Positions 17,462 through 27,315 are shown, counted from the stretch's first letter. The stretch is 43,104 nucleotides of DNA from Candidatus Rhodoferax mariagerensis (GCA_016719055.1 JADKAW010000010.1:1-43104), one strand, 5' to 3'. Numbers and translations are program-made. The notes: generated by a model not told the origin, from the sequence alone.

Positions 17462-20400
17462 GTGCCTTCCCTTTCATCCTCACTGCTGAAAACCTGGTCA
17501 GGTCTGACCCGCTGGCTGCTGCGGGCAATATTGCTGGCCTGGCTGCTGTTTGGCGCTATCTGGGGGGCACTTAACTGGTTGATTGTGCCGCGAATCGGCG
17601 AATTCCGCCCACAGCTTGAAGCACGCGCCACGCAGGCGCTGGGTATTGACGTACGCATTGGCAAGATTACTGCCGAGTCGACAGGGCTGGTGCCGTCATT
17701 TGAGCTAACCAATGTGACTTTGATTGATCATCACGGGCGGGAAGCCTTGAGCCTGCCCCGCGTGCTGGTCGCGCTATCGCCACGCTCGTTCTGGCGTTTC
17801 GGTTTCGAGCAGCTCTACATCGATCAGCCCAATCTCGACGTTCGGCGCTCCGCCAACGGGCGCTTCAGCATTGCCGGACTGGATGTGTCAAGCACAGGTG
17901 GCGACAACTCCGCGGCGCTGGACTGGTTCTTTTCCCAAATCGAGTTTGTCATCCGTGGCGGATCCATTCGCTGGACCGACGAGCAGCGCCAGGCAAAACC
18001 GGTGTTGCTACAAGAAGTGGACATGGTGGTGCGCAATCTTGGGCGTCATCATGACCTGCGCCTGGACGCCACACCCCCAGACGCCTGGGGCGAACGGTTT
18101 TCTGTCAGCGGCCGATTTTTGCAACCTTTGCTGTCCCGTCGGGGTGGTCAATGGCAGGACTGGGACGGACAGATTTTCGCAACGTTCGCACGGATAGATT
18201 TGTCCGAGCTACGGCACTATGCGGCGCTGGGCTTTGACCTGAGCCAGGGCAAAGGCGGCGTACGTGCCTGGCTCGATGTGGTGCAGGGACGCGTCACGGG
18301 TGCCACGGCTGATCTGGCACTGTCTGAAGTCAACCTGACTGTCAGGGATGACTTGAAGCCGCTGGCATTGCAGCAAATACAGGGCCGCATCATGGGGCGC
18401 CTACTGGCCAGTGGTTTTGAATTTGCCACCCAGTCACTGGCTTTTGAGACGTCGGAGGGCCTGCGCTGGCCGGGTGGCAATGTCCGGGTCGTCCACATGA
18501 ACGCCGAAGGCAAAATTGCTGCCCGGGGCGAGTTTCAGGCTGACATGCTGGATTTGGCGGCACTGACACAGATTGCCCACCGTCTGCCGTTGGATGCCAG
18601 CGTGCTTGACGCATTGACCCGATATGCCCCAAAAGGGCTGGTGAATAGATTGTCATTGAGCTGGCTGGGGCCGTTCACTGCACCCACCAAGTACGCTGCC
18701 AAAGGTCAATTGAGCCAGCTGGAACTGTCCACCGCCACCGACACCCCGGGATTCACAGGACTCAACCTGGATTTTGAGCTGGACCAACAGGGTGGGCGCG
18801 CAACGCTTTCCATGACCGATGGCAGCGTGGATGTTCCTGGTGTTTTTCAGGAAGGCCTGATCGATATCGATCAGTTGTCGGCCAATGCCAAGTGGCAACT
18901 GGCAGGCGAGCAGATTGCCGTTCAGCTGAGCAACCTCAAATTTGCCAACGCGGACGCCCAAGGCGAGGCGCAAATCAAATGGCAGACCGCCGACCCCCGC
19001 ACGGCACCGGCGCACAGTCGATTTCCGGGGGTGCTTGACCTGCAGGCCACGCTGAGTCGCGCCGAAGGCAAACGGGTTTACCGCTACCTGCCTCTGGTGA
19101 TCGACCGTCAGGCGCGCGACTATGTGCGTGAGGCGGTGCTGGACGGCAGTGCCAGCAATGTGCGTTTTGCCGTCAAAGGTGATATCAACCAGATTCCAGC
19201 AACCGATCCTCGCCAGGGCCAGTTCAAAATTAGCGCCAACGTTAAAAACGCTCGTCTGGCGTATGTACCCCGCAGCCTGCAAGAGCCCAATGAGCTTGCC
19301 TGGCCTTTGCTGACCGACCTCAGTGGCGAGCTGATCTTTGACCGCCTGCAATTGCAGGTCAAAGGTGCCCGCGCCCGACTCGGTGAGGGCACCACGGTGC
19401 AAGTGACGCAGGCCGACGCCAGCATTGCTGATTTGTTGAAGACAGAAGTCAAGGTGAACGCTGCCATCAAGGGCCCTTTGCCCGATGTATTGCAACTGGT
19501 CAACAACTCGCCATTGGCTAACCTGACCGGCCAGGCGCTAGCGCACACCGTGGTGGCCGGCAATGCCGACTACAAGCTCAAGCTGGTACTGCCGGTGGCG
19601 GACATTGCCAAATCTACCGTGCAAGGCAGTGTCTTGCTGTCAGGCAATGAGGTTCAGATCAGCCCGGATACGCCTAAGTTTTCGCGCGCCCGGGGAACTG
19701 TCAATTACACCCACCATGGCGTAACCCTGGTCGGTATTCAGGCGCGTACCCTGGGTGGCGATGCCCGGCTGGACGGCGGCTTGCTTTTTTCGGGGACTGA
19801 CAACAGCCACCCCACCGCCATACGTGCGTCGGGTACCGCCACCGCCGAGGGCTTGCGCCAGGCCACGGAGCTAGGTTTTGTGGCGCGGTTGGCACGCCAG
19901 TTAAGTGGCAGCGCTGCTTACAGCGCAGTTTTTGGCTGGCGAAGGGGCGCGCCTGAATTGTTGCTGACCAGCACCTTGCAGGGCATGGCTTCAAGTTTGC
20001 CCGCGCCAATGTCCAAAGAGGCTCAGACCCAGCTGCCGCTGAAATTTCAGACTGTCTTGCAAACCGGTGCCCCCAGCGTCGTCAACCGCACACCTGGCCC
20101 GATGCGCGATCGGCTGACATTCTCGCTGGGTCAGCTCGCCAGCGCCGTGTTTGAGCGGGATGTTTCCAGGCCCGTACCAAAGGTTTTGCGTGGTTCAATT
20201 GGTGTCGGTGCCGACACGCTGGACACGGTGGTGTTGCCTGAGCAGAGTGTCAATGCCAACATTCATTTTCCGCAATTTAATGCAGATGCCTGGAGCGATG
20301 TGCTGTCGCAGGTCACTGGCACGGCGCTAGCACCAGGAAGCGCGCAGCCCACGCCTGACCCAGGCCTGTCTTACTTGCCTACCACGGCAGCCATACGCGC

Positions 20401-21532
20401 TGACGCGTTGACATTTGGCACACGCCAGTTCAATCGGGTGGTGATTGGCGTGGGTCGTGATGGCTCAACCTGGCGCGCCAACATGGACGCGGCTGAACTC
20501 AACGGCTACCTAGAGTACCGGCAATCAGGTGAATCGGCATCCGCCAGCGCTGCCGGCAGGGTCTACGCCCGCCTGGCCCGCCTGACCATTGCACCCAGCG
20601 CTGCCACAGACGTTGAGGCCCTGCTGGATACACAGCCCGCCAGCATTCCAGCCCTTGATGTGGTGGTGGATGATTTTGAATTACGCGGCAAACGAATGGG
20701 TCGGCTTGAGGTTGAGGCGATCAATCGCGTTGACCTGGGCGCAACGGGCACGCGTGAATGGCGGCTCAACAAATTCAATTTGTCAGTACCAGAAGCCAGT
20801 TTGACCGCCAGTGGCAACTGGACCCGGCTCAACGCCCAGACCCCAGTGGCGGCGTCAGCCTCTGCAACAGAGAAACGCCGCACAGTGCTGAATTTCAAGC
20901 TGGACATTGCCGACGGCGGTGGTTTGCTGACCCGTCTGGGCATGAAAGATGTGGTGCGTCAAGCCAGTGGCAAGATGGAAGGGCAGGTGGCCTGGATGGG
21001 TTCGCCACTCAAAATTGACTACCCGACCCTGGGCGGAGCCTTTACAGTGAATGTAACGTCTGGCCAGTTTCTGAAAGCCGACCCGGGCATTGCCAAGCTG
21101 CTGGGCGTGTTGAGTTTGCAGGCCTTGCCAAGGCGTCTGGTGCTGGATTTTCGCGACGTGTTCAGTGACGGCTTTGCCTTTGACTTTCTGCGCGGTGATG
21201 TCACCGTGGACAAGGGCCTAGCCCGCACCAACAATCTGCAAATGAAAGGCGTCAACGCCGCGGTATTGATGGATGGTGTGGCCGACATTGCCTTGGAAAC
21301 CCAGGACCTCAGGGTGGTGGTGGTGCCCGAGATCAATGCCGGTACTGCGTCGCTGATTGCCACCGTGATCAACCCGGCGATTGGTCTGGGCTCATTTCTT
21401 GCACAACTGTTTTTGCGCCGCCCTTTGATAGAGTCTGCCACCCAGGAATTTCACGTGGACGGCAGTTGGGCCGACCCTAAAGTTACCAAAATGAACCACA
21501 GTGCTACCAAAACCCAGGAACCCACCCCATGA
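17462..21532 (+). CDS. YhdP/AsmA-like envelope protein (TIGR02099 family)
   Basis: Large envelope protein of 1356 residues, the usual size for YhdP. One N-terminal membrane anchor (LLRAILLAWLLFGAIWGALN, about residues 19-38) is followed by a long beta-rich periplasmic body and a conserved C-terminal AsmA-like section (residues about 1170-1330, with LNFKLDIADGGGLLTRLGM and a final INPAIGLGSFLAQLFLRRPL). In E. coli, YhdP helps move phospholipid between the membranes; the same role is inferred here. Translation starts at GTG. The stop overlaps the next gene's ATG, so it is coupled to a nitrilase and mltA. The tandem order yhdP-like/nitrilase is common in proteobacteria. Confidence 0.9.
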   Translation: MPSLSSSLLKTWSGLTRWLLRAILLAWLLFGAIWGALNWLIVPRIGEFRPQLEARATQALGIDVRIGKITAESTGLVPSFELTNVTLIDHHGREALSLPRVLVALSPRSFWRFGFEQLYIDQPNLDVRRSANGRFSIAGLDVSSTGGDNSAALDWFFSQIEFVIRGGSIRWTDEQRQAKPVLLQEVDMVVRNLGRHHDLRLDATPPDAWGERFSVSGRFLQPLLSRRGGQWQDWDGQIFATFARIDLSELRHYAALGFDLSQGKGGVRAWLDVVQGRVTGATADLALSEVNLTVRDDLKPLALQQIQGRIMGRLLASGFEFATQSLAFETSEGLRWPGGNVRVVHMNAEGKIAARGEFQADMLDLAALTQIAHRLPLDASVLDALTRYAPKGLVNRLSLSWLGPFTAPTKYAAKGQLSQLELSTATDTPGFTGLNLDFELDQQGGRATLSMTDGSVDVPGVFQEGLIDIDQLSANAKWQLAGEQIAVQLSNLKFANADAQGEAQIKWQTADPRTAPAHSRFPGVLDLQATLSRAEGKRVYRYLPLVIDRQARDYVREAVLDGSASNVRFAVKGDINQIPATDPRQGQFKISANVKNARLAYVPRSLQEPNELAWPLLTDLSGELIFDRLQLQVKGARARLGEGTTVQVTQADASIADLLKTEVKVNAAIKGPLPDVLQLVNNSPLANLTGQALAHTVVAGNADYKLKLVLPVADIAKSTVQGSVLLSGNEVQISPDTPKFSRARGTVNYTHHGVTLVGIQARTLGGDARLDGGLLFSGTDNSHPTAIRASGTATAEGLRQATELGFVARLARQLSGSAAYSAVFGWRRGAPELLLTSTLQGMASSLPAPMSKEAQTQLPLKFQTVLQTGAPSVVNRTPGPMRDRLTFSLGQLASAVFERDVSRPVPKVLRGSIGVGADTLDTVVLPEQSVNANIHFPQFNADAWSDVLSQVTGTALAPGSAQPTPDPGLSYLPTTAAIRADALTFGTRQFNRVVIGVGRDGSTWRANMDAAELNGYLEYRQSGESASASAAGRVYARLARLTIAPSAATDVEALLDTQPASIPALDVVVDDFELRGKRMGRLEVEAINRVDLGATGTREWRLNKFNLSVPEASLTASGNWTRLNAQTPVAASASATEKRRTVLNFKLDIADGGGLLTRLGMKDVVRQASGKMEGQVAWMGSPLKIDYPTLGGAFTVNVTSGQFLKADPGIAKLLGVLSLQALPRRLVLDFRDVFSDGFAFDFLRGDVTVDKGLARTNNLQMKGVNAAVLMDGVADIALETQDLRVVVVPEINAGTASLIATVINPAIGLGSFLAQLFLRRPLIESATQEFHVDGSWADPKVTKMNHSATKTQEPTP

Positions 21533-22362
21533 AAGTAGCCGTTATCCAGATGGTATCAGGCGCAAACGTTGACGCCAATCTGCAGCAGGCCCATGATTTG
21601 TTATCACAGGCTGCAGCCCAAGGAGCCGAACTGGCGGTGCTGCCCGAATATTTTTGCCTGATGGGCCAGCGTGATGCCGACAAACTGGCCATTCAGGAAC
21701 CCGCAGGCAAGGGACCACTGCAACAGTTTCTGGCAGATACGGCCAAAGCACTCGGACTGTGGCTCGTGGGCGGCACCTTGCCACTTGCCAGCGCGAGCAC
21801 GCTTGCTGCAGAGCAGGGTGGGCGGGTCTCAAACAGCACACTGGTGTATTCGCCCCTGGGCTTGCGTGCCGCCCGCTACGACAAGATCCATTTGTTCCGC
21901 TTTGACAACGGCACCGAGCGTTACGACGAATCAGTCGTTCTGATTGCGGGCTCCACACCTGTGAGTTTTGACCTGTCCTCGCGCGATGGTCATACCTGGC
22001 GTGTCGGTCTGAGCGTTTGTTATGACCTTCGTTTTCCAGAGTTGTACCGCCATTACGCAGCCAGCGGCGCTCATTTGTTGCTGGTGCCCAGCGCATTCAC
22101 CTTCACCACCGGGCAGGACCATTGGGAGCTGCTGCTGCGCGCCCGAGCCATCGAAAACCTGGCATTTGTGGCCGCCGCCGCGCAGGGGGGCTTGCACGAC
22201 AACCAGCGCAGAACCTGGGGCCACTCCATGCTGGTCGATCCATGGGGCAAGTTGCTGGCTCAGCAAGCGCAGGACCCCGGCGTGGTGCTGGCCGAGCTTG
22301 ATTTTGAGGCAATGAACCAATGCCGTAGCCGCTTGCCGGCGCTACAGCATCGTGTGTTATGA
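21529..22362 (+). CDS. Nitrilase-superfamily amidohydrolase (deaminated glutathione amidase-like)
   Basis: Carbon-nitrogen hydrolase of 277 residues. The catalytic triad is visible: Glu in AVLPEYFCLMG, Lys in YDKIHLFRFD, and Cys in SVCYDLRFPELYR. The KIHLF..D pattern and FPELYR fit the Nit1/NitB branch, whose members remove the amide of deaminated glutathione as metabolite repair. It overlaps the upstream yhdP-like gene and the downstream mltA by four bases each, so the three are one translationally coupled operon. Confidence 0.92.
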   Translation: MKVAVIQMVSGANVDANLQQAHDLLSQAAAQGAELAVLPEYFCLMGQRDADKLAIQEPAGKGPLQQFLADTAKALGLWLVGGTLPLASASTLAAEQGGRVSNSTLVYSPLGLRAARYDKIHLFRFDNGTERYDESVVLIAGSTPVSFDLSSRDGHTWRVGLSVCYDLRFPELYRHYAASGAHLLLVPSAFTFTTGQDHWELLLRARAIENLAFVAAAAQGGLHDNQRRTWGHSMLVDPWGKLLAQQAQDPGVVLAELDFEAMNQCRSRLPALQHRVL

Positions 22363-23546
22363 GTGTTTGGCCGCGCATGATCGGGGCCATGCTGGTGGCC
22401 TTGTCACTGGCCGCCATGGTGTCTTGTGGCACAGCACCGGTGTATGAAGCGCCAGAAACACAGGCCGAGGTGATCAAGGTCCCTGCAGCGCCGCTGCCGA
22501 CAGTACTGTTGCCAGCAACCGATGACACCTTGGCGGCTCAGGTGCTGACACGTGCCAAGAGCAAGTGGGTGGCGGTGCCGTGGAGCGAACTTCCCGGCGT
22601 TGAGACCGACCCGCTGTTTGAGGCCTGGAACGCTTTTTTAAAAAGTTGTGAACGGCCTGGGCCAGCGTTTGCGCCCCTGTGCCCTGAAGTGCGCCGTTTG
22701 AGCATTGGCGGTGAAGAAGCCCAGCGCGCCTGGCTGAAAGAGCGTTTGCAACCTTACCGGGTTGAGCCGCTGGACGGGGCTGTTACACCTGGCCTGCTGA
22801 CCGCTTATTTTGAGCCGGAGTTTGATGCCCAGCGGCTGCCAGGTGCTGGCTTTGAGGTGCCGCTGTACCAGCCGCCAGCTGGTCTGAAGCCGGGTGCGCC
22901 ATGGTACTCACGCCGTGACATCGATACCTTGGCGCAGGCACAGACTGCGCTGCGTGGCCGCGAAATCGCCTACCTTGCCGATCCGGTACAAGCCCTGGTG
23001 TTGCAGATACAGGGTTCGGGGCGGGTGCGTGTCCGGGAGCCTGATGGAACACACAGGCAAGTGCGCCTGGCCTATGCCGGGCACAACGGGCATCCGTACC
23101 AAAGCATTGGGCGCTGGCTGCTTGACCAGGGTGAGCTGCGCGATGCCTCGTGGCCCGGCATACGTGCCTGGATGGTGCAGCACCCGCAGCAGGTTACCGA
23201 ACTGTTGTGGCGAAATCCAAGGGTGGTGTTTTTCAAGGAAGAGCCCTTGAGCGAGTTAGACACCGGCTTTGGCCCGCGTGGCGCCCAGGGCGTGGCGCTC
23301 ACACCCGGGCGCTCAATTGCCGTCGACCCTGACAGCGTGCCCTACGGCACCCCGGTCTGGCTCGACTCTCAGGGCAGCAATCTGTCACTGCAGCGGCTGG
23401 TGCTGGCGCAAGACACCGGCAGCGCCATCACTGGTCCATTGCGTGCTGACTACTTTGTGGGGTGGGGTGCCGAGGCTGGCGAGGTGGCGGGGCGGTTCAA
23501 ACAGCCGCTGAGACTTTGGGCACTTTGGCCCAAGCCGTCCAGATGA
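22359..23546 (+). CDS. mltA: Membrane-bound lytic murein transglycosylase A
   Basis: Outer-membrane lipoprotein that cleaves peptidoglycan glycan strands to 1,6-anhydro products. 395 residues. The signal peptide ends in AAMVSC, a plausible lipobox. The MltA domain shows LTAYFEPEF and VLQIQGSGRVR, and the C-terminal 3D domain has AVDPDSVPYGTPVWL and LAQDTGSAITGPLRADYFVGWG, whose Asp residues are catalytic or structural in the family. ATG 22359 overlaps the nitrilase stop. Association with a yhdP-like envelope gene fits a shared envelope-maintenance operon. Confidence 0.94.
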   Translation: MSVWPRMIGAMLVALSLAAMVSCGTAPVYEAPETQAEVIKVPAAPLPTVLLPATDDTLAAQVLTRAKSKWVAVPWSELPGVETDPLFEAWNAFLKSCERPGPAFAPLCPEVRRLSIGGEEAQRAWLKERLQPYRVEPLDGAVTPGLLTAYFEPEFDAQRLPGAGFEVPLYQPPAGLKPGAPWYSRRDIDTLAQAQTALRGREIAYLADPVQALVLQIQGSGRVRVREPDGTHRQVRLAYAGHNGHPYQSIGRWLLDQGELRDASWPGIRAWMVQHPQQVTELLWRNPRVVFFKEEPLSELDTGFGPRGAQGVALTPGRSIAVDPDSVPYGTPVWLDSQGSNLSLQRLVLAQDTGSAITGPLRADYFVGWGAEAGEVAGRFKQPLRLWALWPKPSR

Positions 23547-23598
23547 CGTTACCATTGACATCAGAGATAATTTTTTGTCTATTAGAAGCGAGACTGCC

Positions 23599-24549
23599 AT
23601 GAACAAATCAACCATGCGCGATATTGACGAGCGGACCAACCTGGCTGGCAACAGCATGTTTGAGCTGTTGTTGTTCCGTCTGGGCGAGGCGCCTGGCACT
23701 GACCGGCGCGAATTGTTTGGCATCAACGTGTTCAAAGTGCGTGAGATTTTGGTCATGCCCGAAATTACCGCCATGGTGAATTCTCCCCCTGCGGTGATGG
23801 GCGTGGCCAATATCCGGGGCCAGATGATTTCGGTGATCAATTTGCCACAAATTGTCGGCACCAACCCGACCAAGGGTCTGGGCATCTTGCTGGTCACAGA
23901 GTTTGCCCGCACCACCCAAGCTTTTGCGGTTGAAGAAGTCAATGAAATTGTGCGCCTGGAGTGGAAACAGGTGCTGTCGGCCGAAGGGCGTGGCGGTGGC
24001 TTGGTGACCAGCATTGCCCGCCTTGATGGTGCTGCCGAAAACACCCGCCTGGCACAAGTGCTGGACGTTGAACAGATTTTGCGTGACGTGTTCCCTGAGC
24101 AACAGCAGGTGGAGCTGGAAGCCACCAGCAAACTGCACCTGCCAGCTGGCACGGTGGTGCTGGCGGCGGACGACTCGGCGGTGGCACGCATGATGATCGA
24201 ACAAGGCCTCAAAGGTATGGAAGTGCCGTATATCATGACCAAGAGCGGCCAGGAAGCTTGGGATCGTCTCAAAGCCATGGCTGCCGAGGCCGAGTCCCAG
24301 GGTAAAACCATCCGCGACAAGGTCGCCCTGGTACTGACCGACCTGGAAATGCCCGAAATGGACGGCTTTACCCTGACCCGCAACATCAAACAGGACCCAC
24401 GTTTTAGCAGCATTCCGGTGGTTATTCACTCGTCATTGACCGGCACCACCAACGAAGAACACGTGCGCAAGGTGGGGGCTGATGCCTATGTAGCCAAATT
24501 TGTCGCCGAAGAGCTGGCCGAAACCCTGCGCCGGGTGCTGTCACGCTGA
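23599..24549 (+). CDS. cheV: Chemotaxis coupling protein CheV
   Basis: About 316 residues: an N-terminal CheW-like domain (roughly 15-165, with FGINVFKVREILVMPEI and GVANIRGQMISVINL) that links receptors to CheA, and a C-terminal receiver domain with its phosphoacceptor Asp in VLTDLEMPEMDGFTL. ATG 23599 was chosen over an upstream in-frame TTG at 23575 because it matches the normal family start. CheV is usually an adaptation element in chemotaxis. No other chemotaxis gene lies in the window, so this is an orphan copy. Confidence 0.94.
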   Translation: MNKSTMRDIDERTNLAGNSMFELLLFRLGEAPGTDRRELFGINVFKVREILVMPEITAMVNSPPAVMGVANIRGQMISVINLPQIVGTNPTKGLGILLVTEFARTTQAFAVEEVNEIVRLEWKQVLSAEGRGGGLVTSIARLDGAAENTRLAQVLDVEQILRDVFPEQQQVELEATSKLHLPAGTVVLAADDSAVARMMIEQGLKGMEVPYIMTKSGQEAWDRLKAMAAEAESQGKTIRDKVALVLTDLEMPEMDGFTLTRNIKQDPRFSSIPVVIHSSLTGTTNEEHVRKVGADAYVAKFVAEELAETLRRVLSR

Positions 24550-24575
24550 AATTGGCTTGACGGCTACGATCCGGT

Positions 24576-25499
24576 TTACTTGACGGCGGACGGCGCTGCT
24601 TCTGCGTCAGCTTGGCCTTGCAGCCAGGCCGTAAAGCGGCTCAGCACCGGTGCTATTTCATCACCCTCAGGCAGCACCAGGTAATAGGCACGCTGATTGG
24701 CCAACGCCTGATCGCAAGCCACGACCAGTTCGCCAGAGGCCAGCTCGGCGCTGATCAACAAGCGTGGCACCAGCGCCAAACCCAGTCCGCAGGCAGCGGC
24801 AGCCGCCGTCATTGAAAACAGCTCAAAACGCGGCCCTGCCAACGCCAGCGGTGCCATGACGCCCTGGGCGTCGAACCACTGCCGCCAGGCCAGCGCCCGC
24901 GTGCTTTGCTGCAGCAATGGCAGCGTGGCGATATGCCGTGGTGACAGACTGGCTTGGCCAGCGAGCCACTGTGGGCTGCACACCGGCACCACCACTTCAT
25001 CCATCAGCCTGACACCCCGCGTGCCGGCCCAATGGCTGATCTGCTCGGGCGTGCCGGCAAACAGCGCGGCGTCGATGGTGGTGTCGGCAAACATGAAAGG
25101 GCGGGTGCGGGTTTCGATGTGGACGGTGATGTCTGGGTGCAGTGCCTTGAGTTGTGGCAAGCGCGGAATCAGCCAGCGGGTGGCAAAGGTGGGCACGGCA
25201 GCCAGTTGCAGGGTTTGGGTGCGGCCCTGCGTGCTCATCACGTCCAGCGTGTCCTGCTCCAGTGCTGCCAGCCGGGTGCTGACCTGAGCGGCATAGTCGC
25301 GCCCGCTGCTGGTCAGCGTGACACCATGTCGGGTGCGGCGAAACAGCGCCACGCCCACAAACTCTTCCAGCGCGGTAATCTGACGCGACACCGCGCCCTG
25401 CGTCAACGCCAGTTCTTGCGCAGCGCGGGTGTAGCTTTGGTGGCGGGCGGCCGCTTCAAAGCAGGCCAGCGCCTGCAGGGATGGGATTTTTCGGCGCAT
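24576..25499 (-). CDS. LysR-type regulator (GcvA-like)
   Basis: Transcription factor of 307 residues: a winged helix-turn-helix at about 5-65 (SYTRAAQELALTQGAVSRQI) and a C-terminal effector-binding domain with FATRWLIPRLPQL, typical of the GcvA branch. It is divergent from glutaryl-CoA dehydrogenase across 255 bases, the usual arrangement for a LysR protein and its target. It therefore probably senses glutarate or glutaryl-CoA-pathway metabolites and also controls itself (inference). A dyad just before its start codon is a candidate operator. Confidence 0.92.
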   Translation of the reverse strand: MRRKIPSLQALACFEAAARHQSYTRAAQELALTQGAVSRQITALEEFVGVALFRRTRHGVTLTSSGRDYAAQVSTRLAALEQDTLDVMSTQGRTQTLQLAAVPTFATRWLIPRLPQLKALHPDITVHIETRTRPFMFADTTIDAALFAGTPEQISHWAGTRGVRLMDEVVVPVCSPQWLAGQASLSPRHIATLPLLQQSTRALAWRQWFDAQGVMAPLALAGPRFELFSMTAAAAACGLGLALVPRLLISAELASGELVVACDQALANQRAYYLVLPEGDEIAPVLSRFTAWLQGQADAEAAPSAVK

Positions 25500-25510
25500 G
25501 GTGTGCGTAA

Positions 25511-25526
25511 ATCAGATAAAACTGAT
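25511..25526. promoter_or_regulatory. Candidate LysR operator dyad
   Basis: ATCAG-ATAAAA-CTGAT, perfect 5-base arms with a 6-base gap, 12 bases before the LysR start. A second short palindrome, ATCATGAT, lies just to the right. The 25500-25754 spacer is strikingly AT-rich for this genome, as expected of a divergent promoter region, and otherwise holds no gene. Confidence 0.5.
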
Positions 25527-25754
25527 ATGAATCATGATTTTGTAGCTTTGAAAAATGTAGCGCTTAACCATTTAATCACAAGGGATTCAAAGACTTTTTA
25601 AATGCAAATGCTGGTTCCAATTGAACAGATATTGTCAATCTAATTATGAATTTAGATCATACCTTGATGACAACAAATCGTTTGAGTCAACATGGCGTTG
25701 CCGCTACCATGCGTTCAGTCCATCCAATCTCCAACCCTTGACCGAAAGACAACC

Positions 25755-26948
25755 ATGGCCCACGCAGCATTCAACTGGCAAGACCCCTTTCTTCTGGAAC
25801 AACAACTGTCTGACGACGAACGCATGATCAAGGAGGCCGCCGCCGCCTACTGCCAGGACAAATTGCAGCCGCGTGTGGTCGAGGCCTTTCGCAAGGAGCA
25901 GACCGATGCCAGCATCTTCCGTGAAATGGGTGAACTCGGCCTGCTTGGCCCCACCGTGCCCGAAGCCTATGGCGGCCCCGGCCTGAACTACGTGGCTTAC
26001 GGCCTGATCGCCCGTGAGGTCGAGCGGGTCGACAGCGGCTACCGCAGCATGATGAGTGTGCAAAGCTCTTTGGTGATGCTGCCGATTTTTGAATTTGGCA
26101 ATGAAGCCACCAAACAAAAATACCTGCCCAAACTGGCCACGGGTGAATGGATTGGCTGCTTTGGCCTGACCGAGCCGAATCACGGCTCTGACCCGGCCGG
26201 CATGCTGAGCCGCGCCGCCAGGGTGCCCGGTGGCTACAAGCTTAGCGGCAACAAAATGTGGATTTCCAACAGCCCGATTGCCGATGTGTTTGTGGTCTGG
26301 GCCAAAGAGGTGTCTGAGTCTGGCGCAGTGGGTGCAATTCGCGGTTTTGTACTGGAAAAGGGCGCAGCAGGCCTGAGCGCCCCGGCCATCCATGGGAAGG
26401 TGGGTTTGCGCGCCAGCATCACTGGCGAGATTGTGATGGACGGTGTGTTCTGCCCGGAAGAAAACGCTTTTCCTGAAGTGCGTGGCTTGAAAGGCCCGTT
26501 CACCTGCCTGAACAGCGCGCGCTACGGCATTGCCTGGGGCGCGCTGGGCGCGGCTGAAGACTGCTGGCTGCGCGCACGTCAGTACGTGCTGGACCGCCAG
26601 CAGTTTGGCCGCCCGCTGGCTGCCAACCAGTTGATTCAAAAGAAACTGGCCGACATGCAGACCGAGATTTCGCTGGGCTTGCAAGGCTGCCTGCGCCTGG
26701 GCCGCATGAAAGACGAAGGCACGGCGGCGGTCGAGATCACCAGCATCCTGAAGCGCAACAGCTGCGGCAAGGCGCTGGACATTGCCCGCCTGGCGCGCGA
26801 CATGATGGGCGGCAACGGTATCAGCGACGAGTTTGGTGTGGCACGCCATCTGGTGAACCTGGAAGTGGTCAACACCTATGAAGGCACGCATGACATTCAC
26901 GCGCTGATTCTGGGGCGGGCTCAAACGGGCATTCAGGCGTTTTGCTGA
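25755..26948 (+). CDS. gcdH: Glutaryl-CoA dehydrogenase
   Basis: FAD enzyme that oxidises and decarboxylates glutaryl-CoA to crotonyl-CoA in lysine, tryptophan and glutarate degradation. 397 residues. Acyl-CoA dehydrogenase motifs are in place: FGLTEPNHGSDP, YKLSGNKMWISNSPIADV, QFGRPLAANQLIQKKLADM, and the catalytic base Glu in VNTYEGTHDIHALILG. The GRAQTG end is typical of GcdH. The frame is open 63 bases further left, but MAHAAFNWQDPF is the family start, so ATG 25755 was chosen. The LysR regulator upstream and CoA-transferase downstream fit a glutarate utilisation cluster. Confidence 0.95.
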   Translation: MAHAAFNWQDPFLLEQQLSDDERMIKEAAAAYCQDKLQPRVVEAFRKEQTDASIFREMGELGLLGPTVPEAYGGPGLNYVAYGLIAREVERVDSGYRSMMSVQSSLVMLPIFEFGNEATKQKYLPKLATGEWIGCFGLTEPNHGSDPAGMLSRAARVPGGYKLSGNKMWISNSPIADVFVVWAKEVSESGAVGAIRGFVLEKGAAGLSAPAIHGKVGLRASITGEIVMDGVFCPEENAFPEVRGLKGPFTCLNSARYGIAWGALGAAEDCWLRARQYVLDRQQFGRPLAANQLIQKKLADMQTEISLGLQGCLRLGRMKDEGTAAVEITSILKRNSCGKALDIARLARDMMGGNGISDEFGVARHLVNLEVVNTYEGTHDIHALILGRAQTGIQAFC

Positions 26949-26958
26949 CCCAAACGAC

Positions 26959-26985
26959 GATTTGTCATACACTGCATGACAAATC
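26959..26985. promoter_or_regulatory. Toxin-antitoxin operator: perfect 10-bp inverted repeat
   Basis: GATTTGTCAT (26959-26968), gap ACACTGC, ATGACAAATC (26976-26985). It ends 15 bases before the antitoxin ATG and immediately precedes AAGGAG. Ribbon-helix-helix antitoxins typically bind such a palindrome to repress their own operon. It also sits just after the gcdH stop, so a second role at the end of that transcript is possible, although there is no T-run. Confidence 0.75.
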
Positions 26986-27000
26986 TCACAAGGAGTCATC

Positions 27001-27315
27001 ATGCGTGTTAATGCCCGGTTTGAAGGGGTCGCAGAGCAGCAAGTGGAATATCTGGCCAAGACCACCGGCCTGAAGGTGAGTGGTGTGCTGCGCGACAGCG
27101 TGGCGCATTACTACCAGCATGTGCGCGGCGAAAACAGCGGCGGACTGAGGCATTTTTCCAAACTGATTGGCCAGGGGCACAGCGGTCGCACCGACCTTTC
27201 CGTCAACTACAAGCAGTATTTGGCAGAAAGTCTGGCGGCCAAATACAAGTTGCGCCCGGTCGCTGATACCAATGACAACAGCGCCAGCAACGTGTTGCCC
27301 CAAGAAACCCCATGA
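27001..27315 (+). CDS. Ribbon-helix-helix antitoxin-like protein
   Basis: 104 residues. The first 45 residues (MRVNARFEGVAEQQVEYLAK, then GLKVSGVLRDSVAHYYQ) have the strand-helix-helix pattern of MetJ/Arc/CopG DNA-binding proteins. The rest, LSVNYKQYLAESLAAKYK, may be the toxin-neutralising tail. AAGGAG is ideally placed before the ATG. Its end overlaps the next gene's start, as is standard for antitoxin-toxin pairs. I do not recognise a named subfamily. Confidence 0.75.
   Translation: MRVNARFEGVAEQQVEYLAKTTGLKVSGVLRDSVAHYYQHVRGENSGGLRHFSKLIGQGHSGRTDLSVNYKQYLAESLAAKYKLRPVADTNDNSASNVLPQETP

Noticed and set aside
17431..17712. N-terminal extension of glnE
   Set aside because: The extra residues are low-complexity and outside the GlnE family, and would overlap the divergent gene at 17462.
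25704..27065. A 453-residue minus-strand frame opposite gcdH
   Set aside because: Antisense shadow of gcdH, which has clear family motifs on the plus strand.
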